DNA from: Lenzites betulinus
Lineage: Eukaryota > Basidiomycota > Agaricomycetes > Polyporales > Polyporaceae
Assembly (NCBI GenBank): GCA_022264855.1
Contig: JABYQU010000010.1
Span: 682,001 to 746,000 of the forward strand
Reading direction: 5' to 3'
DNA: 64,000 nucleotides
Positions 10,619 to 19,653 of the stretch are shown one piece after another (position 1 is the stretch's first letter; each line of letters opens with the position of its first letter). The translations under genes and the position numbers were made by a program. Under the pieces are notes generated by a model. That model was given only the letters and a program-made list of their open reading frames with translations, made no database searches and had not been told where the DNA came from.

Positions 10619-12076
10619 ATGAACTCTGCGGGTCGGTGTCTTGCACGCAAAACAGCACTGTCGCGCTATTACAGCTCTGCAGCTCGGACACCCAAGCACT
10701 CGATATATGTCTCGGAATCTACGGATCCCTACTTTAATCTCACATTAGAAGACTGGTGCGTCCTACGTCTGCGCATTAGGGGTGTACGCTCATACATACT
10801 GCGTACGGCAGGCTATTCCGGCACAAGTCGCCAGAGCAGCCGCTGCTGCTCCTGTATCGGGACAGCCCGTGCGTGGTCATCGGCCGGAACCAGAACCCAT
10901 GGAAGGAGGTCAACCTGCGCGCGTCGCGGCAAACGGGCATCCCCTTCATTCGCAGACACAGCGGGGGCGGCACGGTGTATCATGTACGTTCCGTTTTCCG
11001 TGAGGCCGAGCGTGCGCATGACAGGGCCGGCGCGGGCAGGACTTGGGCAACACGAACTTCTCGATTCACCTGCCCCGCGCGTCGTTCGACCGGCATGCGA
11101 CTGCGCAGGTCGTGATGCGGGCCGTGCGGTCCATGGGCGTGGACGCGGACGTGAACGAGCGGAACGACATATGCGTGGGCAAGGAGAAGATAGGCGTTCT
11201 TTCGTCTTCGCTCATGAGCAGTTTGGATTGACAAACGGACGTCTCTACGTCTCAGGCTCTGCGTACAAGATTGTGAAGGACCGGGCATACCACCACGGCA
11301 CTATGCTGATTTCTACGCGACTGGACACTCTCGGGGAGCTACTACGATCCAACAAGGTGCGTGCGGTTCGGACACCGAGGTTTGTCTCCCCCTTCACTGA
11401 GAAGCAGTAATATAGGACACGATGGAAACGCGCGGGGTCGCTTCTGTGCGGTCGCCCGTGTGTAACTTACAACAGTATCACACTGACGTGAGCCACGAGG
11501 GCTTCGTGCACGCCATGGTCAAGGCATTCCGGGAGGAATATAGGGTGGACGAAAAGGTGCGTTGCCCTGGGTTGGGTTTTGTGTGTTGGATTCTCATGGC
11601 TTCCGTAGGTACACGCCGTACATGATGCGGACGGCCTGCAGAACGTTGAGTATATCCAGCGGGGGATGCAGGAGCTGAAGGTGACCATCACGACCCGTAT
11701 CAAGAGCGTTCGCGTGCTCACGTCGTGCGCCAGACTTGGAACTGGGCATTCGGACAGACGCCAGAGTTCACGTACAGGATCGAGAAAGCCTTCCCCTGGG
11801 GACCTGTGGTATGCAGTTTGCCTTACACACGGTTACCATACTAACAAACTCCCTTAGGCTGCTGAGCTCCGGTCGAAGCATGGGATCATACTATCATGTG
11901 CCTTTTTGTCCGAAGGGTTGAATGACACGCTGAGAGAGAAGCTGGCAGAATTCGGTGGGAAGCTTGAAGGGCAGAGATATGGGGCTGTAGATGAGCGCGT
12001 AACGGCGGCGGCGAGGGAAGGGGAACCGAGACTAGCGGATGTCTGGGAGTGGTTGAAGGTGGTGATGGATAGTTGA
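10619..12076 (+). CDS. Lipoate-protein ligase / lipoyltransferase, mitochondrial (LplA family)
   Basis: This family attaches or transfers lipoate to lysines of 2-oxoacid dehydrogenases and the glycine cleavage H protein. The N-terminus MNSAGRCLARKTALSRYYS is a likely mitochondrial presequence. LplA motifs are YFNLTLEDW, LLLYRDSPCVVIGRNQNPW, RRHSGGGTVYHDLGN (split by an intron) and the catalytic-lysine segment SGSAYKIVKDRAYHHGT. LISTRLDTLGELLR and SVRSPVCNL follow. The C-terminal accessory domain shows FTYRIEKAFPWGP and ends DVWEWLKVVMDS. About seven introns are removed. It may act as LIPT1/Aim22 rather than a free-lipoate ligase; the sequence does not settle this. Confidence 0.88.
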
Positions 12077-12171
12077 TGTATCCCATACGATCCCCCCTTC
12101 TTCACTGGGACTGGTTGTTCCATCCGGGGTGAAAAGCAGGTTGTCTCGGGATGCACGCTCTACTAAGTACA

Positions 12172-12601
12172 TCATGAGGCTCGCTCTGTGTACCAGGCAC
12201 TGTTCGTCTCGAACTCCTCTGGAGCAATCGGGTTTGTCTTGAAAATGCATACATATTGAATGACAATAACCTGGGCAAAGAGATATGCACGCACCGACTG
12301 GCCCCGTTTATGCCCGGTCAACCTTTGGTCCCTGTCCATCATCATATCGTCCCAAGCATCCACATTGTATCGAACAGGCTGCGGGAGAGTAGATATATGA
12401 ATGACAGTTATGCGGCGCTATATACAGCGTTGACATACCTTGCCCTGGTTCTGCAACCGCTTGGAGGTGTTCAAGAGGGTCCCCGCGGCACCAAACATAG
12501 TGGTGACGAGCGCTGTGGAACACGCTTGCTCAGCTTCCGTCATACCCTATCAACGATAAAGTCATACCGAACGGAATGAGGGCTTCCCAAGGAACCGGCA
12601 T
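12172..12601 (-). CDS. NDUFA1: Complex I subunit NDUFA1 (MWFE-type), fungal form
   Basis: NDUFA1 is a single-helix accessory subunit of the complex I membrane arm. Four exons join to about 85 residues. MPVPWEALIPF is followed across an intron by the transmembrane segment ALVTTMFGAAGTLL, then NTSKRLQNQGK. The next exon gives PVRYNVDAWDDMMMDRDQRL and TGHKRGQS. The last gives NPIAPEEFETNSAWYTE and the stop at 12172. This is the standard fungal NDUFA1 pattern, and the exons are too short to show up as long reading frames. It is convergent with the lipoate ligase gene; the stop codons are 95 bp apart. Confidence 0.88.
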
Positions 12602-12960
12602 GGTGAATGTGTAGTTGTGCCGCAAGGCTGCTTCAGAGACTACAGCATGCGCCGGCGAACGGGCGGAGGGTTGTTTGGATATGTTAGGATCCGAAGCCGC
12701 CGCCTTCCATATAGGGATACCTTACTGAACGCCCGAGCTGACCGGTCTCATCGAATGAGGTTTGTTTGATTTCAGAGCAGGATAAGCGAGGCACGTAGCT
12801 ATGCCAGGCATAAACAGAGAGTCTCAAAATGGTATGTTGCTTATTTGCATTGATAGCATAACATTTCGTCAAGGTATACATATTCGCGCCGTGCCAAGTA
12901 CTGTACACCTATACACGGGCGCGACGAAGGTCCCAATAATCAAATGAAATTTCAACGTCT

Positions 12961-13330
12961 TTAAGTAGGACCTCCACGTAAGCCCCGGGAACCTGTCTGG
13001 ACAGACCGCAACCTCGCCACGTCGAGGTACGCGTCACGCTCGGTTGGACTGGTAATCAGAGTGTCTAGCGTGCGGCCGGATAGGTTGCGCTTTTCCAAGA
13101 ACGTTGCCATTTCGTCGAGAAGCTGGACAATGTATCGTGAAACATTATGTTTTTCATAATAGAGGGCCAGACAATATCGGTACGCCTGTGATAGCACCTC
13201 AAGGTAAACGCCGGAAGGATGGTATATGTTTGTGCATGTTAGGATCTAAAGCCTTCGCCTGCCTCTTCGGGAGCTCGTCTATCAATCCATCATGCATTGA
13301 TCGTCTCGCATCCTGGCTGGTACGCCACAA
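12961..13330 (-). pseudogene. Orphan coding-like fragment, probably a decayed gene
   Basis: The minus strand holds two protein-like stretches in different frames. One, at about 13200-13330, reads DARRSMHDGLIDELPKRQAK. The other, ending at the stop at 12961, reads AYRYCLALYYEKHNVSRYI, then VQLLDEMATFLEKRNLSG and TSPTERDAYLDVARLR. A frame change and no good donor separate them, although an acceptor-like CAG precedes AYRYC. No start codon with a sensible upstream exon is visible, and the upstream side runs into the U2 promoter. I do not recognise the family. A truncated gene copy is the simplest reading; real exons of an unusual gene remain possible. Confidence 0.3.
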
Positions 13331-13366
13331 ATAAACATGCACCTGGTCCGTGCGCTCGTCGCGCCC

Positions 13367-13373
13367 TATATAA
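13367..13373 (+). promoter_or_regulatory. TATA box of the U2 snRNA gene
   Basis: TATATAA sits inside CGCCCTATATAACC, about 27-30 bp before the expected U2 start. That is the right spacing for RNA polymerase II initiation. The same 14-base block recurs at 45105-45118. Confidence 0.6.
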
Positions 13374-13394
13374 CCCTCCGGCGGACGTTGTGAA

Positions 13395-13568
13395 TCCTTA
13401 CCACTCTGGCCTTTTGGCTTAGATCAAGTGTAGTATCTGTTCTTAATAGTTTAACCACTATTATGGGGCCACCGGCCCCATTATTGGTTATCTAATTTTT
13501 GCCGCCCTTGTCCCCTGGGCTCAACTATGAGTTCAAGTTTCCGAGCTACAAGGCAAGGACCACAGGAG
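13395..13568 (+). ncRNA. U2 spliceosomal snRNA
   Basis: U2 pairs with the intron branch site in the spliceosome. The 5' domain GGCCTTTTGGCTTAGATCAA is close to the universal U2 sequence, and the branch-site recognition GTAGTA is at 13430-13435. Stem IIa is formed by TAATAGT (13444-13450) with ACTATTA (13457-13463). Stem IIb is GGGGCC (13465-13470) with GGCCCC (13474-13479). The Sm-binding site AATTTTTG is at 13494-13501. Downstream, CCTTG (13506-13510) can pair with CAAGG (13549-13553) to close the 3' domain. The exact 5' and 3' ends are estimated to within about 10 bases. A TATA box lies just upstream. Confidence 0.92.
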
Positions 13569-13578
13569 AATAAAATCC

Positions 13579-13643
13579 ATGACAGGAATTACTCATGGAT
13601 GTAGTGTGAGGTCAGAAAGTCGTCCCATGACCAGGGGGAGAGA
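13579..13643 (+). repeat. Copy A of a diverged direct repeat
   Basis: This copy begins TGACAGGAATTACTCATGG and aligns over about 60 bases, roughly three quarters identical by eye, with copy B at 14137. It starts within about 15 bases of the U2 3' end. Copy B overlaps the 3' end of the F-box gene, so copy A may be a leftover F-box 3' end. Confidence 0.55.
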
Positions 13644-13678
13644 TAGCTCCCCTCACGACCTCCTAGACCGATTCCACC

Positions 13679-13993
13679 ATGAGTCTCTTCCGTTCAAACC
13701 AGCCCACCCCGCCGCCGCCCCAGCAGTACTTGCGCGTCCCCCGGCGGCAGCGATCCCATGCGCTCAGGGCCGCAACGCATACCAGCACCACGCTATGACG
13801 ATCAGTCTAGTTATGAGAAGTGGGGGATGGACAGGAAGCTGCTCCCCGACCTCATGTCTCTCCCAGGTTCTCAGCACTCCCTGCGCCGAGCGAGCCCCTC
13901 GCGTTCTCGAACTGTCTCATCGTGAACCCCTCCGACTTCCCTGCGGGACAGCACGTAATCGTGAGGCAGGCATACCCCATAACGACCAAGTGA
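13679..13993 (+). pseudogene. Truncated, frame-shifted N-terminal fragment of SEC18/NSF
   Basis: The start context is a good ATG: MSLFRSNQPTPPPPQQY. A frame change near 13735-13775 is followed by APRYDDQSSYEK. A plausible intron (GTGGGG...CAG, about 13817-13866) then leads to ALPAPSEPLAFSNCLIVNP and DFPAGQHVIVRQAYPITTK. This order matches the start of fungal Sec18/NSF: a proline-rich leader, then the first part of the N domain with its NCLIVNPxDFP segment. In a real SEC18 gene an intron could follow PITTK, and a GTGAAG is present there. However, nothing downstream resembles the rest of the N domain or the two AAA+ ATPase domains. The fragment is therefore non-functional as an NSF ATPase. The full gene should lie elsewhere in the genome. 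Confidence 0.7.
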
Positions 13994-14136
13994 AGGCTGC
14001 ATGGGCATTTTGTTGCTGGACGGTAGATAATGGATTTTGTTATTGGAGGGCTAGAACATTTGACAGTGTCAGCGACAGGCTGTATGTCTAGTTTCCGGAC
14101 CTGCAGGGCAATAGTCACAAATGGATAGAGATATTG

Positions 14137-14201
14137 TGACAGGGATTACTTACGGGTGTAGTACGTGGTCAGGAAGGCATTTCCCAACCAGGTGGAGGCA
14201 C
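14137..14201 (+). repeat. Copy B of a diverged direct repeat
   Basis: This copy begins TGACAGGGATTACTTACGG and matches copy A at 13579, about 558 bases away in the same orientation. It covers the stop codon and 3' flank of the F-box gene on the opposite strand. Confidence 0.55.
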
Positions 14202-15244
14202 AACTCGCGGGGCGCCCCACTCCGAAGCCGTTTCCTCCGCCTCCGACTCGACCCAGCACCCGCAGCCGCCCTGGGTCCGCTCTAACCATTGGCTCCGCAT
14301 CCGAAGTAGCCATTGTCCACTCCCCAAGGGCCGTGGAAGGAGGAGCACCCGCGCTCGGTCGTTTCCTTGGTTCTGTGCTAGCGCGAGTGCCTGCAGTTGG
14401 GTTGTTAAGGTGGCCCATTTGTGATCATCGTGGGCAGACCACCCGACGTTTTCAGTCGGTGTGCTTTGGATAATGATGCGAGGGAGACGCAAATGCGACG
14501 TAGAGGAAGACTGAGGAGTAAGTGCATCCTGATGGGAGGATTGGCCCAGAGCTGTGGCGAGGGTAGCGATCATGTTCATGTTGCGGTAGCTAAACTCAGA
14601 GATGCGTAAATGGGTGAGCGACGGGAGCTCAGCGTATGCGAGTGTAATGACCGCTGCATCCACGGTGGTATCCGACAGAACGAAGTGGGCGCGTTTGAGT
14701 GTCGGTAATATCAAGGCGGGCAAACTACCCGCAGCGGGATCGAAATGGAGGGTCGTCCCCATCCAGCTCAGCTCCTCAAGGTTTGGAAAGACGCAAGAGA
14801 GTGGGATTCCGAGCGGAAAACCTGGTGTCACGATGCACAACGTATTGAGGTGAGGCGCAGCTACGGCCAGCAATGCGGTCAAGGCCGTGTGGAACTTCTC
14901 CATGCGCTTGTCCATAACGCGTTCCCCATAGTATACTGTTGTCGCCTGGTGGTTTGGCAAGAACCTTCGAGTGAGAGTGCTTGGGGTTTTTTAAAGTTGA
15001 AGTACAGGTATAGGTGCTTGATCCTCGGATGGCACTCCTTGGGCTGGAGCCGCAGAAATTCTAAGAAGGCCTCTACCTGGGACGCAGAACAGATGGAGAG
15101 GGAGTGGAAGCGATCAGAGAGAGATTGCGCATGGAAGAACTTGGAGGTGAGCGCGAGAGACCTGCCCGTGAAGCCACCGTCAACGCATGCCAAAGCTATG
15201 ATCTCGCACCAGAGCTCCGAGGGGAGGCGATCGACGCTGGCCAT
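14169..15244 (-). CDS. F-box-like protein gene with a one-base frameshift
   Basis: The N-terminus is a short F-box-like motif typical of expanded Agaricomycete families: MASVDRLPSELWCEIIALAC, then SLALTSKFFHAQSLSD and RIKHLYLYFNFKK. The next frame continues as leucine-rich-repeat-like sequence: VYYGERVMDKRMEKFHTALT, HLNTLCIVTPGFPLG, VFPNLEELSWMG and LPSLTHLRISEFSYRN. The two parts are in different frames, and no acceptable intron joins them. The change can be placed at a run of six T (14987-14992, plus strand), where one extra base would fuse the frames. It is either a sequencing or assembly slip or a recent pseudogene. The C-terminal 60 residues are low complexity and uncertain. Such proteins usually recruit substrates to SCF ubiquitin ligases. 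Confidence 0.6.
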
Positions 15245-15779
15245 GGCTTTGGGGGATTGGATGTACGCAGGTGAGCTTTATATGTCCAGTGTGGGCCGGA
15301 GGAAGTATGGAGATGAAATCGATCTTGAAAGCTTGACGGATGATCTCGGTGTGAAGTTCACGGAAGTCGCGGGCCTAGCTGCCATATGTTCCACAGGAAT
15401 AGCGGAAGGCCGACGGTAGCAGCCGGTCTCCTGTGAAGATGGTCATCCTATAGACGGCAAAAGTCAGCTAACCATAGCATGAGAAGTAGCTCGAGTCAGG
15501 TTTATAGATCATCGGTAGACGAGTTAGAGAGTGGGTGATATTGTTGAACAGAGCGATGCCATGCGCGTGCGGCCGATTCCGCCGCGACTCGCGCGAGCCG
15601 GACGATATTTCGAGCTTGCGCAGACGAGTTTCTTGTTCGAGGGGTGTCAATGAAGGACGGTGTATTGCAATAATTTACAATGATGTCGTATGTGTGTCGT
15701 GGATGCGTATGCCATAAAATGCAGGAAGGATGGGAAGTAAATGTAAATGCTAGGTGCACGAAAGTCTATGGTCCGTTCT
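15245..15779. other. Intergenic stretch between F-box gene and REEP-like gene
   Basis: Only short frames with poor coding character are present, and no RNA gene was recognised. It should hold the F-box promoter and the 3' UTR of the REEP-like gene. Confidence 0.5.
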
Positions 15780-17808
15780 TTAACCCCCCTTCGACGCCTG
15801 GCCCGCAGGCACATCCCGAACGTCCTTCTTCGCAGCAACGGAGGCGGCGGACATCGTGCTCGTCCGCTTCGACAATTGAGGTCTATCCTTGGACGCGGCC
15901 GCGATGCGCGAAGACGGCGGCCTGCTCGTCACGGAACGAGTGGTAGACCTCAACGACGTCGGCCGTGTAGGTGCGCCTCGGACGGTACGCTCGCTGTCAC
16001 CACGTTGCGGTTTCGGACGAGCCACACGTCCTCCTCCGCTCGTCTTCTGTCTCTTCGCGTCCACGGGAGGGTCGTCGAGGAGGCCATCGTCTGCAGTATC
16101 CGCTTCACCGACCGAGGCGGCGACGGCCGCGGCAACGGCACTGCCGCGCTGCCGCCCAATGGTTGTAGAACGAGAAGACGTGCGCGAGGAAGGGATGCGC
16201 GAGGTGACTTTGGCCTTCCTGGGCGAGACACGGATGTTGAACCGAGTGCTGTCCTCCGCGTAGCGCGGCATGCGTCTCTTGCGTCCGGCCAGGGAGGGTG
16301 CGTCGGAGGAAAGCGCCGCAGATGATAGCGAGTCCGTACGCGTACGAAGAGACGAGCCGTGGTCCGTGGTGGCCAGTGTCGTTGCCTTGCTAAGTTGACT
16401 ATCGATAGATACCGTGAATGCTACAGAGGGCGGAGGTGTGAGCATCTCGTCGTCCGAGAGCATGCTCTCTGGTGCGCCCTGTCTGCGAACGTAAGGAGTC
16501 CGGAGAGTGACGTTGAAAGAGTCCTCGTCCTCGTAGTCCATGTCGCTGCCCGTCGCTTCGTCGACGCTCATCTCGGATGCACTGAGGGTGCCGTCGGCCG
16601 CCGTTCCGGGTTTAGAATGTGTTTCTTCTGGTGTTTGAATGTGTTGAACCCCTTTCATGTGGATTTCGTCGCTCAAGCCGCCATCGGAGCCGGGGTTCCG
16701 GGGCTCACGCGGCAACTGGAGCGACATGCGAAAATCCTGCCGGGTTTCATGGCGGTAGTCGTGCTCTTCGTCCGATTCTTCGTCAATGCCCGTAAACTGG
16801 GGACCTGAGGGGCGGACAGGTCGTGGAGCTACGATGGAAGGCTCGACAGAGGGCAGACGAGATGACGCAGGTAGTGGCGTCGGAGGGTACGCAGAGGGGA
16901 AAGGCGGATATTGCCGCCATTCGTCAACAGCATCAGGAGGTGGACGTGAGCGATCATTAGGTGGAGGAGTAGGAAGCCCCGAGTGAGGATTGAATGCCGT
17001 TTCATCAACGTAGGCGGACGCCGGTGGGTGCCAGACCTGGTATGCAGGGGTAGACGAGCCTGAAGCGGTGCCAGTGAATTGGGGTTGCCTCAGCGAGCCG
17101 GTAGACACGTCGCGTGTAAAAGTGAAAGGCGGCTCGCCGTTGGCCTCCGAAACATAAGCACGATGAGCTGTCGGGCGACCACCAGCGGCAGGAGCTTCCG
17201 GATGCCACGAGCGCACATCGACATCGGGAGGATCAAGCGCGGAAGTCCAGCGCCGATAGTAGCTTCGCGCATATTGAATAGGGATGGACGCTATCAAGAC
17301 GAGCAAGTCACCAAACGAGGATAGACCATCGAACAAGGCATCGAGAGGGGTGGTGTAAGGCTTGATGAGAGGACGGATGAGGTGGAGGAACACGGGTTCG
17401 GCTCCCTGCGAAATCGGACGTCAGATCGCAGGACCGCTAAAACGCAGAGGACGGGAGGAACCTTTGCACGGGTCAAAATGAAGAACAAGATGAACAGCGC
17501 CTTGATCTCGCTATAGAACGGAATGAACAACCACACGAATGTCTCGCCCCATCGTTCGTATAGAGTGAAGCATGTCTGCCGGCTGGTGAGCACACATGCT
17601 GGTCTTCGTCACACGACCGGACGGAGCTCACCCAAACTATCCATACTGTCATCGTGCCCTTCATCGCGCGTTTGCGCTGGCTCATGGCGCGCACACTGGG
17701 CTGGCCGCCATTCCGCGCCGATGGGGGTGGAAGCCGGAGGACCTTGAAGGTGTCAAAAATGTTGAGGAAGACATAGGCCAGCCGGAGAACCGGGACCACG
17801 AGCGGCAT
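15780..17808 (-). CDS. REEP/Yop1-like ER membrane-shaping protein (TB2/DP1/HVA22) with long disordered tail
   Basis: This family forms hairpins in the ER membrane and helps shape tubules or link them to microtubules. Exon 1 encodes MPLVVPVLRLAYVFLNIFDT and RAMSQRKRAMKGTMTVWIVW. After an intron, exon 2 has TCFTLYERWGETFVWLFIPF and FYSEIKALFILFFILTRAK, the core TB2/DP1 signature. Exon 3 begins GAEPVFLHLIRPLIKPYTTP. Only the first 130 or so residues are the domain. About 500 further residues are serine-, proline- and arginine-rich and carry acidic patches such as SDMDYEDEDS and a basic, alanine-rich C-terminus. The long tail resembles REEP1-4-type extension rather than compact Yop1. The start is 457 bp from BUD31. 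Confidence 0.88.
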
Positions 17809-18264
17809 TGCTCAAGAGCGTATGCGTTATATTGTCGAACACGTCAGAGCCCAAGTAATCTTGTGGGTGAACGCTGTGTGGGTGTAGGATGTTCGCAATC
17901 CAACATGCGCTACGCAAACAGAAATCGGAGGGCACACGGACAGAGCAGCGGGGAGCTGGTCGTAGCAGGGGCTGGGAGAGAGGTGGTGGTGGTTGTGGAG
18001 GATGAAGAGCACGCGAGCTGCGCTGGAAGGTACAAATACCTCGGGAGTCGGAGGACGGTGGCTGATCCCGTTCGCCAGAGGAAGCGCGTCCGACGCGTGC
18101 CCTCCTCGAGGCAGCACGTGTGTGATTACATAACGCGTTCTGCGTTTACCCGACACAGCCATCCGACGCTCTGCCACCGCCAGTGACCTCACGGCCCCGG
18201 CCTCATCGCGTCCGAGTCTTTCGTCGTGTCCCAGCTTGTGCACCGACGACCCGTATAGTACGCC

Positions 18265-18927
18265 ATGCCGAAGATTCGCACTACCAGAACGAAAAAGCCG
18301 CCAGAGGGCTACGAGGACATCGAGGAGGTACGTAATATGAACGGACGGTGTCCTCATTCTCGCTGACTGTTTGTCACAGATCCTCGACGACTATGCGAAG
18401 AAGATGCGCGATGCTGAGAACGAGTCACACGAAGGAAAACGCAAAACCGAATCACTATGGCCCATCATGCGCATATCCCACACTCGCTCACGGTACATCT
18501 ACGAGCTGTACTACAAGCGCGAGGCGATCAGCAAAGAGCTGTATGACTGGCTTCTGAAAGAGGGTTATGCAGATGCGAAGTGCGTACGTTCACGTGCGAA
18601 TCCGAGCAGTCAAGCTGACGATGGTTCCCACTAGCCTCATCGCCAAATGGAAGAAGTCTGGGTACGAGAAATTGTGTTGTCTGCGATGCATCCAGACCAG
18701 GGTAAGTCTTCCTGCTCTTGTACCACTCCGGAGTGTTGCTCACCAGATCATCCCAGGATATGAACTACCAAGGCTCAACGTGTATATGTCGAGTACCGAA
18801 AGCCCAGCTCAGGGAAGGTACTGTGGTGGAGTGTGTGCACTGTGGTATGTATTGCAACACAAATGACGTTGACCTCTTGGCTAACGGGGGCTCCGTAGGC
18901 TGTCGCGGGTGCAGCTCTGACTCGTGA
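18265..18927 (+). CDS. BUD31: BUD31 / G10 protein, spliceosome component
   Basis: Bud31 joins the activated spliceosome and contacts U2, U6 and the intron. It starts [20 protein letters not shown]. Conserved blocks are [55 protein letters not shown] and [20 protein letters not shown]. The zinc-binding cysteines end the protein as [25 protein letters not shown]. Four short introns are removed, one of them between the two halves of the last cysteine cluster. The length of about 146 residues is normal. Confidence 0.96.
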
Positions 18928-19653
18928 TCGCTTTCTGTATAGTTATCCCATGTTTTGGTAGCTGTGCGCGGTACGCCCACAAGACCGTTCATTCTGCATG
19001 TATCCTGTAAATATATCCGCGCTTAGTCCTTCCTGGCTTCTGCAGGCTGGAGTGGAGGGGGTAAACCACACCAGGGTAATAGCGAATACAGGTAGTTGCA
19101 TCTGCATGGGTAGGTGTTCCCATTTTGCGACGGCAGGCAATCAGACTAGGTACCTCCATCATACAGTCGTCGTAAGTCGTCTTTCATTCCTGCCCGCCCG
19201 AATATTTAGTGACGTCCTGCCATAGGTTCGACGAGTACATTACCTCCCTGCCCTAACTAATGGACCGGGCATCACAAGATCGTCCCGCGATGATTCTTAA
19301 GCATGTACACTGCGAATTAGGGCCAGACCACGGCCCCGACCCGCAATTTCAAGTTCAACCTCGGTCGGCCACTAGAAGTTCTCAAGATCGGCCACGACCA
19401 CACTGGCTGCGACTATGGTAAAGCGGCATATGGGACTGGCAAGTCGGTGCATAGGTTAGGTATACATGGGCTGTGTACATATAATGCATAGATGGCGACC
19501 AAGAACATCTCGACAACAGGGTACAACGCGGAGTGATAGAGCAAAATAACAGCAACTTGAGCGCACCAGCGTCCGCGTACACCCATCGCATATCTCTCAA
19601 GTCCTATTCGGTGTTAAAACAGCACACACTTGCGTGACCGACATGGACGGCGG
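18928..19653. other. Intergenic stretch without a recognised gene
   Basis: The 3' flanks of BUD31 and the next gene converge here. I find no tRNA, snRNA or long coding frame. Base composition is nearer neutral than in the flanking coding DNA. Confidence 0.5.

Noticed and set aside
12102..12600. Mating pheromone precursor or several tiny unrelated frames
   Set aside because: Splicing resolves the pieces into NDUFA1, and there is no C-terminal CaaX motif.
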